From Chamaesiphon sp. 341R_metabat_111 (GTDB lineage Bacteria > Cyanobacteriota > Cyanobacteriia > Cyanobacteriales > Chamaesiphonaceae), in contig JANXVE010000124.1 in NCBI GenBank assembly GCA_025351825.1, forward strand, positions 1 to 45,819: a stretch of 45,819 nt of DNA, read 5' to 3'. The notes under the pieces are model-generated. The model searched no databases and was not told the DNA's origin. It worked only from the letters and a program-made list of their open reading frames with translations. Shown here in pieces: positions 16,414-23,639 of the stretch. Every line of letters starts with the position of its first letter. The stretch's first letter is position 1. The position numbers and the translations under genes were made by a program.

Positions 16414-16525
16414 CTAAGGAGCCTTGATTACTATTTTTTCGCCACCGATTTGGCCCACAGGAATTATTAGAGTTGGCTGCTGAGGGTCGGGGTAGGCGGC
16501 AAAAGTAAAATACGTCACTAGACTT
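16414..16525 (-). pseudogene. Startless protein-like remnant in the gap before the ABC ATPase
   Basis: A reverse-strand frame ending at a TAG (16414-16416) encodes FAAYPDPQQPTLIIPVGQIG and about 15 flanking residues. The LIIPVG core resembles the C-terminal strand of nitroreductase-like (SagB-type) enzymes, but the match is short. There is no start codon and nothing convincing upstream. The rest of the gap 16341-16771 holds no gene that I can support. Confidence 0.3.
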
Positions 16526-16771
16526 AGATCTTGATACTGCCTTGACTACGCTACGGCTTGAAACAGACCTTCAGGAGAAAAGCTACCGTTTAGCATAATA
16601 ACATCAGCAACGATCTGGAAATAAAATTGAGAATTTAGAGACAACGCTGGATCGAGATCGAGACTACTTCGATCGATCCACCATAATTTACTGATGACGG
16701 TAGATTCACAATGGTATAGTAGCCTCGGTAGCCTGAGAAAAAAGAGCGGCTTAATCTCAAACACAGCAATT

Positions 16772-18076
16772 ATGACAGATCTCATTACCGTCGAAGGCGT
16801 GAATAAAAGCTTTCCTTTACCCAGTGGTAAGGGCGAGTTTCCGGTACTGAGTAACGTCAGTCTGACAGTCCGCTTGGGTGAAGTTGTCGCACTATTGGGG
16901 CGGAGTGGGAGCGGCAAGAGTACGCTACTGAGGATCATGGCGGGACTGATTTCACCCAGTCAGGGGCGAGTCTTGAGCAATGGTAAGCCGCTCCGAGGAG
17001 CTAATGATGATGTGGCAATGGTGTTTCAGAGTTTTGCGCTACTCCCGTGGTTGACTGTCAAAGAAAACGTCGAGTTGGGGCTAGATGCACGGGGAGTGGG
17101 GCGGGATGAGAGAGCGATTAAGGCACTCAGAGCAATCGATCTCGTCGGTTTGGATGGATTTGAAAGTGCCTACCCCAAAGAATTATCAGGTGGGATGAAG
17201 CAGCGAGTGGGTTTTGCGCGGGCGTTCGTACTGGAGCCACAAATTTTATTTATGGACGAACCTTTTAGTGCGCTGGATGTGCTGACATCTGAGAATCTGC
17301 GGGGGGAAATTGACGATTTATGGAACGCGAAGACCTTTCCGGCTAAAAGTATCCTCATCGTCACTCACAACATCGAGGAAGCCGTATTTCTAGCCGATCG
17401 CGTGATAATTTTAGGTTCCAATCCAGGCTGCATTCGCGGCGAACTCGCGATCGATCTTCCCCGCCCCCACGAGCGCACCGACCCGCGTTTCAAAGCTTTG
17501 GTAGACTATATCTATAGCATTATTACCAATCCAGAGATTGAAGTCACTGCCAGGGTTCTGGCACCAGTTTTGGCATCGGCTTATGCCAAACCGCTACCGC
17601 ATGTGCGAGTTGGGACGATTAGTGGTTTGTTGGAACTAATTGTAGACCAACCTGAAGGTACGGACGATCTGCCGCGATTGGCAGAGAGTCTGAAATTAGC
17701 TGTCGATGACTTGCTACCGATCGTCGATGCGGCAATACTACTCGGTTTTGCGACAACTTCCGCAGGGGATATCTACCTTACTCCTGTCGGACAGGATTTT
17801 GCGACTACTACCATTCTGCGGAGTAAAGAACTGTTCCAACAGCAAGCTCTGCAAAATGTGCCTGTATTGGTAAGTATGGTGCAAACCCTGCAAGAAAAGC
17901 GGAGTGGTTCGATGCGAAAAGACTTTTTCTTGGATCTGTGGAGCGAACACGTTCCCGCCGCCGAAACAGAACGACAGTTTGCGACAGCGGTAGATTGGGG
18001 ACGGTATGCTGAGTTATTTGAATATGATGCTAGTGAGGAGCGGCTATATTTACCGCAGGAAGCAGCAGTCGAATAA
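16772..18076 (+). CDS. ABC transporter ATP-binding protein with AAA-associated C-terminal domain
   Basis: Protein of about 434 residues from the ATG at 16772 (MTDLITVEGVNKSF); an ATG at 16694 would add 26 atypical residues. The N-terminal ATPase has Walker A LLGRSGSGKSTLL, Q-loop VFQSFALLPW, signature ELSGGMKQRVGFARA and Walker B ILFMDEPFSALD. It resembles nitrate/sulfonate (NitT/TauT) importers. The last ~150 residues form the extra helical domain seen in ATPases paired with fused two-domain permeases. The matching permease is at 12620-14347. The 2.4-kb opposite-strand insert between them is unusual and may affect co-expression. Confidence 0.92.
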   Translation: MTDLITVEGVNKSFPLPSGKGEFPVLSNVSLTVRLGEVVALLGRSGSGKSTLLRIMAGLISPSQGRVLSNGKPLRGANDDVAMVFQSFALLPWLTVKENVELGLDARGVGRDERAIKALRAIDLVGLDGFESAYPKELSGGMKQRVGFARAFVLEPQILFMDEPFSALDVLTSENLRGEIDDLWNAKTFPAKSILIVTHNIEEAVFLADRVIILGSNPGCIRGELAIDLPRPHERTDPRFKALVDYIYSIITNPEIEVTARVLAPVLASAYAKPLPHVRVGTISGLLELIVDQPEGTDDLPRLAESLKLAVDDLLPIVDAAILLGFATTSAGDIYLTPVGQDFATTTILRSKELFQQQALQNVPVLVSMVQTLQEKRSGSMRKDFFLDLWSEHVPAAETERQFATAVDWGRYAELFEYDASEERLYLPQEAAVE

Positions 18077-18089
18077 CTCGATCGAGGAG

Positions 18090-18473
18090 CTATTTCTCTT
18101 GAGATTCTGCTTGCCGATTGGCACGAGCAGTTTGATAAATTGCCTCGATTTTCGTCTTTTGATCTGCTGTTAAATTAAGGCTGGTTAAAACTTGGCGCAT
18201 TTTTTCACCGCCTTGCATTTTAGATTCCAACTGTTTGACTTGCTCTGGGGTTAATACAGCTTTAATTTTGTTGCGAATTTCCTCACGTCTTTTCTGGGCT
18301 TCTGGCGATCGAGCTTTTTTACCATCAGTACTATTCTCTGTACTGGTAGTTGCTGCTTGTTCTGTTTTTGGTTGCTCGGATGAGGAAGGATTTTCAGAAC
18401 TCTTACAACCTGCTAGTCCAGTAATAAGAAGCAATGCAAGTAGACAAGGGATGACAAGCTGCTGTTTGTTCAT
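18090..18473 (-). CDS. Spy/CpxP-like LTxxQ lipoprotein
   Basis: Lipoprotein of 127 residues. A signal peptide ends in a lipobox (LLITGLAGC, Cys at about residue 23), followed by a low-complexity Ser/Thr/Glu linker. The C-terminal half has two LTxxQ motifs, VLTPEQ and LTADQKTKIEAIYQ, the number usual for a single Spy/CpxP unit. It is a second, membrane-tethered relative of the repeated Spy-like protein at 6077-6793; LTADQ and VLTP(E/A)Q are shared. It converges on the ABC ATPase gene with 13 bp between stops. A role in periplasmic protein or metal stress is inferred from the family. Confidence 0.75.
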   Translation of the reverse strand: MNKQQLVIPCLLALLLITGLAGCKSSENPSSSEQPKTEQAATTSTENSTDGKKARSPEAQKRREEIRNKIKAVLTPEQVKQLESKMQGGEKMRQVLTSLNLTADQKTKIEAIYQTARANRQAESQEK

Positions 18474-18625
18474 GGCTGCATATTCCTATAGCGAACGGTT
18501 CTTGGTGAATGATTTCATCCTAACTGGTTCGATCGAATCGCACATCTGATTAATTTCCTAATCTAACCATGAAAAAAGTCACGAGTTCTTGATTAATTTT
18601 CTACTAATTCAGAACTCGGTCGAAA

Positions 18626-19564
18626 TTAATGCAAAAATCCTTGTAACGATCCAAAAATCAGGAATAATCCGATCGCGAGTCGATACCAGACAAAAATCCA
18701 AGTACTTTGGTTTTCTAGATATTTCAGTAGTCCATAGATAGCCAAAAAAGCGGATATACTCGCGGAAGCCAAACCAACCATCAGTACAAACCAGCCATTA
18801 GCATCGAGTCCAGCTTTGAACAAGGCGTGTAACTCGATTGCCCCAGCCAGAGTAACTGCGGGTAATCCCAGTAAAAATGAAAACTTAGCCGCAGTTTCGC
18901 GCTCCATTCCCAAAAATAAACCAGCCGTGAGCGTTGAACCCGATCGCGATACCCCAGGAATTAGGGCTAGAGCTTGGGCAATACCTACTAGCAAGCCATC
19001 TTTGAGAGTCAGCTTACCAAATCCACGCTCTCTGGTACCCCGCAGCTCTGCTAAGGCGAGTAATAGCGACATCACGATACAAGCCACCCCAATCACAACT
19101 AAGCCCCGCATGGGCGAATTAGGTGCATTGAGCGTTTTTTTGAGGAGTAGACCTAAAATACCGAGTGGGAATGTCCCGATGATGAGTCCTAGAGTCAGTT
19201 GAAAGTCTCTAGACTGATAATTGCGATCGGCGATCGCTCTGACAGTTCCCCCCACCAAACTTTTGATATCCTTCCAAAAATAAGAGAGGACTGCGCCCAA
19301 ACTCGCCATCTGCATCGCCGCTGAGAATGCCGAACCTGGATCTGGCCAGCCTAATAAACTCGGTACGATCCGCATGTGAGCGGTGCTGCTAATCGGTAAT
19401 AGCTCGGTAATTCCTTGAACGATGCCTAGAATTAGCACTTTGAACCAACCTAATTGAACGAAGCCTAAATCGATCGTTTCTGGTGCGGGTGTAGCTAGAT
19501 AATAATTCATCGGTAATGATTGTAAAACAGAAAAGTAGTTACGAAATATGGTGTGAATTGGCAT
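18626..19564 (-). CDS. uppP: Undecaprenyl-diphosphate phosphatase (UppP/BacA)
   Basis: Membrane phosphatase of up to 312 residues that regenerates undecaprenyl phosphate, the lipid carrier for peptidoglycan and polysaccharide export. The two family signatures are present: GIVQGITELLPISSTAHMRI near the N-terminus, and PGVSRSGSTLTAGLFLGMER in the second half. Multiple hydrophobic helices fit the family. A second ATG at 19510 (MNYYLATPAPETIDL) is an equally good start and would remove 18 residues; neither has a strong ribosome binding site. It is transcribed away from the metallophosphoesterase remnant on the same strand. Confidence 0.93.
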   Translation of the reverse strand: MPIHTIFRNYFSVLQSLPMNYYLATPAPETIDLGFVQLGWFKVLILGIVQGITELLPISSTAHMRIVPSLLGWPDPGSAFSAAMQMASLGAVLSYFWKDIKSLVGGTVRAIADRNYQSRDFQLTLGLIIGTFPLGILGLLLKKTLNAPNSPMRGLVVIGVACIVMSLLLALAELRGTRERGFGKLTLKDGLLVGIAQALALIPGVSRSGSTLTAGLFLGMERETAAKFSFLLGLPAVTLAGAIELHALFKAGLDANGWFVLMVGLASASISAFLAIYGLLKYLENQSTWIFVWYRLAIGLFLIFGSLQGFLH

Positions 19565-19603
19565 GATGAAATATCTAATCTCTCATCAAAATCGATCCAG
19601 TTC

Positions 19604-19838
19604 TTACGCGATCGCAATAGTAGCTCGATCGAGTACATTAGCATCGAGATCGATTCCCGTAATTACTAACCGATCTGCATAGACATCAACAGTCGCACAA
19701 CTATGGATACTTTTGGCAAAATCCAACCAATCTTGGTGAAAAAATAGTGGATGCAAGGGTGCGCCGCCACCACCAGAAGTTAAGTAAGTTACACCATCGA
19801 TCGGTTTAGAACGTTGATAGCTGGGGTCGTGACCATTG
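19604..19838 (-). pseudogene. C-terminal remnant of a metallophosphoesterase
   Basis: A reverse-strand frame ending at a TAA (19604-19606) encodes the characteristic tail of calcineurin-like phosphoesterases. The features are NGHDPSYQRSKPIDGVTYLT, then SGGGGAPLHP and a beta-rich end (VDVYADRLVITGIDLDA). The GHD/YQR motif normally holds the last metal-binding His. Everything N-terminal is missing: the frame begins immediately at the stop of the DUF4112 gene and has no start codon. It is a deletion relic whose upstream junction coincides with the 3' end of DUF4112. Confidence 0.7.
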
Positions 19839-20342
19839 TTAATTAAAGTGAATTAAGAACAGCAATTTAATAAACAGTACGCAAAACACAATTAAGAGAA
19901 TGGCGATCGCTAGGATGCCTAGCCACAGTAAAAATAAGAACTTGCGATTCGCACTATGACTAAGAGTTGGTTTTTGGAGGTGAGCTTCTAATAGATCGAC
20001 ATTTCGAGTATTAGCTTTCCAGGCAGTATCGAATAGATCGCCAAAAATGGGCACGACTCCGGCAACTGCATCGATCAGAATATTGGCAACCATTCTCACT
20101 AAAATCGTCTTAGGCAGTTTGAATTGAATGGCATGGAACAAAATATAGCAAGATAGTAGCAACCCAATCAAATCGCCACCAAATGGCAAAAGTCCGATGA
20201 TTGATTCGAGTCCTACTCTTAGCTTTGTGCCAGGAACGCTCAAAGCATTATCCCAGATGTTACTCAGATAGCGGAGCCGCTCCAGTTTGGCGATCGTGCT
20301 GGGTTGTAAATTTACCGAAATTTGATGAGATCGATCGGTCAT
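19839..20342 (-). CDS. DUF4112 membrane protein
   Basis: Protein of 167 residues with the DUF4112 pattern: WDNALSVPGTKLRVGLESII, LLPFGGDLIGLLLS, LVRMVANILIDAVAGVVPIF, GDLFDTAWKANTRN. There are two central hydrophobic segments and a C-terminal helix (LFLLWLGILAIAILLIVFCV), which makes it an integral membrane protein. Function is unknown. The stop codon directly adjoins the metallophosphoesterase remnant, so the last few residues (FLIHFN) may lie at a recombination junction. Confidence 0.88.
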   Translation of the reverse strand: MTDRSHQISVNLQPSTIAKLERLRYLSNIWDNALSVPGTKLRVGLESIIGLLPFGGDLIGLLLSCYILFHAIQFKLPKTILVRMVANILIDAVAGVVPIFGDLFDTAWKANTRNVDLLEAHLQKPTLSHSANRKFLFLLWLGILAIAILLIVFCVLFIKLLFLIHFN

Positions 20343-20552
20343 AACATCTTTACTCTGCTGATGAGAGACTGAACTAATGCATTGATATTATTCATCATAG
20401 TTGAAAAGATATGTTAAAAATATTAATTCTTAACAGTAATTTATTCTACAATAAATTGCGCTCTAAAAAAGCATTGAATCCATATAAATCGTTTACAAGA
20501 AACCGATTGATATAGAGTCACTAAACACCTCAATATATCTGGAGATATAGTT

Positions 20553-20813
20553 ATGTCAGATCCAAATTTTGTCGAACAAGCTGGTGCTTTTGCTGCTGAT
20601 GCTGGGATCGATACCGCAGCAGATGGCGTTATCAATAATGTCGTCGATGCTGTTGCCGCTCACATCCCTGGTGGTGAAGCATTGTCTGGAGTGCTAAAAA
20701 CTGGTCTCGATTTAGCAGCTAATAATGCCATTAACTCTGAAGTCAATCAGGGTGCTGGCGGTATTTTGGGAGCTGTTGAAGGTCTGTTCGGTCAGCACAA
20801 CTCAGACGCATAG
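20553..20813 (+). CDS. Small Ala/Gly-rich hypothetical protein
   Basis: Protein of 86 residues, rich in Ala, Gly, Val and Asn, with no signal peptide. Amphipathic stretches (VINNVVDAVAAHIPGGEAL, GVLKTGLDLAANNAINSEV) end in GGILGAVEGLFGQHNSD. A GGAG sits 8 bp before the ATG, which supports translation. I recognise no family. The composition is reminiscent of small self-associating or membrane-interacting proteins, but this is not evidence of function. A hairpin follows 15 bp after the stop. Confidence 0.65.
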   Translation: MSDPNFVEQAGAFAADAGIDTAADGVINNVVDAVAAHIPGGEALSGVLKTGLDLAANNAINSEVNQGAGGILGAVEGLFGQHNSDA

Positions 20814-20828
20814 TTAATATATAAAAAA

Positions 20829-20857
20829 TCGCTCGAATCATCTGATGATTTGAGCGA
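20829..20857. terminator. Hairpin between the small protein and the DUF4337 gene
   Basis: TCGCTCGAATCAT (20829-20841) pairs with ATGATTTGAGCGA (20845-20857), 13 bp with one G-T wobble and a three-base loop. On the forward strand no T-run follows. An A-run before it (20823-20828) becomes a T-run on the reverse strand. It could be a bidirectional or reverse-strand terminator, or an mRNA 3' stabiliser. Confidence 0.55.
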
Positions 20858-20932
20858 TCGAGTATCGATAACGTTGGGTATTCTATCCACTCAGAGCGAT
20901 AGGCTAACCTATTCCAGAACAAGGTACTAATT

Positions 20933-21565
20933 ATGGAAGAAGATTTAGGTCGCGAACCTGTAGAAATGCAGGATGATACACTGGAAGCTCTGACAGATAT
21001 CAAAGAACAGCTAGCCGAAGAAAAAGCTGAGGAAAAGAAAGAACGAAACTCACTAAATTTAATCGGTTTATCGACAGCAGTTCTCTCAACATTAGCCGCG
21101 ATCGCAGCGATGCAAGGTGGTTATTATGCTAACGAAGGGATGCTGGCGCAAATTAAATCGAGCGATAGTTGGTCGCAATATCAAGCAAAATCGACAAAAC
21201 AGCATATCGAATCAGCAAATGTTACGCTCCTAAAAGCTCTACAAAAGCCAATTCCAGCAGAAACAACAAGTGCGATCGCTAAACTAAGTTCAGAACAAAA
21301 GGAGATTCAAACAGAAGCCCAAAAGCTCCAAGTAGAAGCAAAGGAAGATTTAGAACATCACGAGCTGTTTGCGCGTAGTGTCGCTGCCTTACAAGTAGGC
21401 ATTTCAATGGGAGCGATATCTGCGCTAACTCGAAAAAAATTGGTTTGGTATATCGGTTTAGGCATATCGGCGATCGGGATTGGATTTATGGTGGCTGGAA
21501 CTTTGCCCAGTCAGGAGCAAGCTATTATTGCTAAACCATTAAAAACGGATCTTCAGCCGCATTAG
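20933..21565 (+). CDS. DUF4337 membrane protein
   Basis: Protein of 210 residues. An acidic/basic coiled N-terminus (EQLAEEKAEEKKERN) precedes helix 1 (LIGLSTAVLSTLAAIAAMQG). The family-typical segment SWSQYQAKSTKQHIES follows, then a long Glu/Lys/Gln coiled coil (about 120-150). Two closing helices (VAALQVGISMGAISAL and WYIGLGISAIGIGFMVAG) complete the DUF4337 layout. Function is unknown. Its upstream region contains the hairpin at 20829-20857, so it probably has its own promoter. Confidence 0.85.
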   Translation: MEEDLGREPVEMQDDTLEALTDIKEQLAEEKAEEKKERNSLNLIGLSTAVLSTLAAIAAMQGGYYANEGMLAQIKSSDSWSQYQAKSTKQHIESANVTLLKALQKPIPAETTSAIAKLSSEQKEIQTEAQKLQVEAKEDLEHHELFARSVAALQVGISMGAISALTRKKLVWYIGLGISAIGIGFMVAGTLPSQEQAIIAKPLKTDLQPH

Positions 21566-21629
21566 TCTTTTGGTAACTCTTGCTTATCCTCTAGTTAGCT
21601 TGATAAAATCTTTAGGCGATCCGATCTAA

Positions 21630-22304
21630 CTAAATTTTTACTTTTAAACAAGTAATCAACCACAATATACCGACACCATATCCAGCAATAATATCAGTGG
21701 GATAGTGTACGCCTAAATACAAACGACTAAAGCCAATCGCGATAATTAAAATACTAGCAACGACATAAATAGATTTTTGATAAATAGGTAACTCTCTTGC
21801 TAATATATAGGCAATAAAACCATACACAACCATCGAACCAACGGCATGACCGCTCGGAAAAGAAAAGGAATGTTCACTAATTAATCTTGCCCACAATTCG
21901 GGGCGAGGTTTGGCAAAAAATAACTTCATTACCTGGTTGATTAATAATCCACCCGTACAAGCAATAGTAAATCTAATTACGTCAATATACCGTCGCTTCA
22001 TTCCTAGCCAAGCGATCGTACTAATAAAGACCGTTATTACTATTCCTGGATCGCCTAAAGCGGTAACAAACAGCATCACGCCATCCAGTTGAGAATTAGC
22101 AAATTGATGAATCCACAATAATAAAGATCGATCGAGGCTAAGTACTTCTTTCTCCCATACTTCCCTACACAACCACGCCACGATCGCTAGGATAAACAGA
22201 TAACCGAGCAACCAGATTCCTTGGTGGCGGAGGGTATTAATTAGATTCTGGCGACGATCGAACCGTAAATCGGGCATGAGGACATTTCTCCAGGATTTTG
22301 CCAT
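21630..22304 (-). CDS. PAP2-family membrane phosphatase
   Basis: Six-helix membrane phosphatase of 224 residues in the PAP2/PgpB superfamily. The tripartite acid-phosphatase motif is complete: KLFFAKPRP, then SFPSGHAVGS, then SRLYLGVHYPTDIIAGY. Members dephosphorylate lipid phosphates such as phosphatidic acid, phosphatidylglycerol phosphate or undecaprenyl diphosphate. With UppP about 2 kb away, undecaprenyl recycling is possible but not proven. Upstream (toward 22376) lies a degenerate attC-like arm and the first GNAT cassette. Confidence 0.92.
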   Translation of the reverse strand: MAKSWRNVLMPDLRFDRRQNLINTLRHQGIWLLGYLFILAIVAWLCREVWEKEVLSLDRSLLLWIHQFANSQLDGVMLFVTALGDPGIVITVFISTIAWLGMKRRYIDVIRFTIACTGGLLINQVMKLFFAKPRPELWARLISEHSFSFPSGHAVGSMVVYGFIAYILARELPIYQKSIYVVASILIIAIGFSRLYLGVHYPTDIIAGYGVGILWLITCLKVKI

Positions 22305-22352
22305 GATTGGCTTCTTCGACTTGCGTTAGCGTTAGCCTTGCTGCTTGTGTTG

Positions 22353-22381
22353 CGTCCGCCTTGACCACCACCTTGTTAGCG
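22353..22381 (-). other. Possible degenerate attC left arm after the first GNAT gene
   Basis: On the reverse strand the GNAT stop codon lies in CGCTAACAAGG, then GTCAAGGCGGACGC. This resembles the 5' arm of an attC site (TAACAAG, then a TCAAG-GC-GACGC-like L box), and the stop overlaps TAAC as in the neighbouring cassette. No matching GTTRRRY arm is seen before the PAP2 gene, so it is at best a truncated site. Confidence 0.35.
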
Positions 22382-22813
22382 CGGCTCACGTACCATGAAA
22401 TAGTGAATTTCATTTTCTGACACAACCTCAAATCCATGACGTTTGTACAGGGAGCCTACAGGATTCCACTTTAGATATTCAAGGTGAACTGCACGCTTCG
22501 CTCGATCGCAGTCTTTCAAAAACTCGGAGAGAATCATCGATCCTAGACCTTTTTTCCGGAAACTACTCAAGAGATAAAACTCACCAAAGCGGATGAAATT
22601 GAACCGATCGTGAATTGAAACTGTTCCGATTGCTTTCTCTCCCAACATTACAATGAACCAGGGCTTTTCGATCCACCGCTGCTTATGAACTTTAAGCTGA
22701 TATTCTTCATCCCAACCCCACCGAGACGAAATATGCAGACCCATTGCATCCTTCTTTGCCTCGAAGGCAAATGCAAAATCAGCGTCGATTGTGGGTCGGA
22801 GGATTGGATTCAT
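22376..22813 (-). CDS. GNAT acetyltransferase (cassette gene 1)
   Basis: GNAT-fold N-acetyltransferase of 145 residues. The acetyl-CoA loop is in FRKKGLGSMIL after the beta-4 strand (FGEFYLLSS); the beta-5 region (AVHLEYLKWNP) and the C-terminal YKRHGFEVVSENEIHYFM complete the fold. The start codon is only 10 bp after the GTTAGAC core (22824-22830) of an attC, the usual position for the first codon of an integron cassette. No promoter of its own is evident. The substrate could be an antibiotic, amine or protein; sequence does not decide. Confidence 0.85.
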   Translation of the reverse strand: MNPILRPTIDADFAFAFEAKKDAMGLHISSRWGWDEEYQLKVHKQRWIEKPWFIVMLGEKAIGTVSIHDRFNFIRFGEFYLLSSFRKKGLGSMILSEFLKDCDRAKRAVHLEYLKWNPVGSLYKRHGFEVVSENEIHYFMVREPR

Positions 22814-22823
22814 ACTTTAAGCG

Positions 22824-22914
22824 GTCTAACGGCCTGCGCGTCACCGAACAGCAATAACATTGCATCATAACAGATCGCGTATACAGCCGTTTTGAGTGCA
22901 CGCGCTTGTTAGAC
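22824..22914 (-). other. attC: Integron attC (59-be) recombination site between two GNAT genes
   Basis: The 91-bp imperfect palindrome on the reverse strand begins GTCTAAC (22908-22914, RYYYAAC) and ends GTTAGAC (22824-22830, GTTRRRY). Inside the core boxes, GCGCGT pairs with ACGCGC. A CAC/GTG pair with one unpaired C follows, and a long variable loop separates the arms. The TAA stop of the upstream GNAT gene is embedded in the first core box, and the next GNAT gene starts 10 bp after the last one. This is classic cassette architecture. Confidence 0.85.
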
Positions 22915-23370
22915 AGTGCTCAGATCGAGCCATTTGCTCATAGGAATTGAATTGTTCGCCTTGATAGCTCCGCCCCGTCTGTAACCACGACACACGTAGA
23001 ATGCTTCGGCATTTGGGCTTGCATCCAGGTAGGCAACAGAAGCACCAGCATCTCGGATCTGCTGCTCGGCGTGCGCCAATAGCAACGAGCCGATCCCTTG
23101 GCGGCTGGCGGTGGGGCTGACATATAAGCTTTCGATCGTTGTGCCGCTGACTTCAACCCACCCAATGACCTGCAACCTAAATTCCACAACCCAAACAATG
23201 TTGGTAGCAATCGCCTTAGCCGCACGATTGGGAGGTGCTGTGCTTGCCCACTGCTCAACCGCGACGTAGCCATACTCCCCAACAAGAGCCATGATAGCGT
23301 CTCGTCGTATCACAAGGAGCACATCAGCGTTCGTGGAATTGGCGAACCGAATCTTGAGGTTCTCGGTCAT
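22909..23370 (-). CDS. GNAT acetyltransferase (cassette gene 2)
   Basis: GNAT-fold acetyltransferase of 153 residues. Visible features are a beta-4/alpha-3 acetyl-CoA site (IESLYVSPTASRQGIGSLLL), the following helix (AHAEQQIRDAG) and the C-terminal NAEAFYVCRGYRRGG. Its stop TAA overlaps the attC core box (22908-22914). A GTTAGAC core (23380-23386 on the reverse strand) lies 9 bp before its ATG, so both cassette boundaries are present and the unit is about 560 bp. The coding region looks richer in G+C than adjacent genes, which fits recent acquisition. Confidence 0.85.
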   Translation of the reverse strand: MTENLKIRFANSTNADVLLVIRRDAIMALVGEYGYVAVEQWASTAPPNRAAKAIATNIVWVVEFRLQVIGWVEVSGTTIESLYVSPTASRQGIGSLLLAHAEQQIRDAGASVAYLDASPNAEAFYVCRGYRRGGAIKANNSIPMSKWLDLSTV

Positions 23371-23379
23371 TACCTTACT

Positions 23380-23386
23380 GTCTAAC
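23380..23386 (-). other. Cassette core site (GTTAGAC) upstream of GNAT gene 2
   Basis: A GTTRRRY core lies immediately before the second GNAT start. Upstream on the reverse strand it is preceded by a hairpin (TAGGCGGA 23394-23401 / TCCGCCTA 23407-23414) rather than a recognisable attC arm. It may be the end of an attI-like or decayed attC site. Confidence 0.5.
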
Positions 23387-23433
23387 TATTTATTAGGCGG
23401 AGAGTTTCCGCCTATTCCCTGAAAATTGCGATG

Positions 23434-23555
23434 ATATCCGGACAAAGATCGGTGCAAAGCCTGATAATTTGTCCCAGCCTTCCGAATATCATTTTATAGT
23501 AGCGTAATATCTGGAAAGTTTCCGGATATTACGCCAAATCGGGATATTATCTGGA
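23434..23555. repeat. Cluster of TCCGGATAT-type repeats with a central palindrome
   Basis: Five related words occur within about 120 bp: ATATCCGGAC (23434-23443), TCCGAATAT (23481-23489), AATATCTGGA (23506-23515), TCCGGATATT (23521-23530) and ATTATCTGGAC (23545-23555). The third and fourth are the arms of a 16-bp inverted repeat (23502-23517 / 23519-23534). It lies between the NRPS stop and the cassette region; 23371-23639 contains no gene. Confidence 0.55.
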
Positions 23556-23639
23556 CTAAATTTGTGACTGTTTACCCACCTAAGAAACTCATAGACCGCT
23601 TTCGCTGTGCCCAATCACCCAAAAGATCTCAAATGGTTT

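Noticed and set aside
16546-16938. 130-codon reverse frame overlapping the ABC ATPase start
   Set aside because: More than half lies antisense to the well-supported ATPase; the remainder has no recognisable domain.
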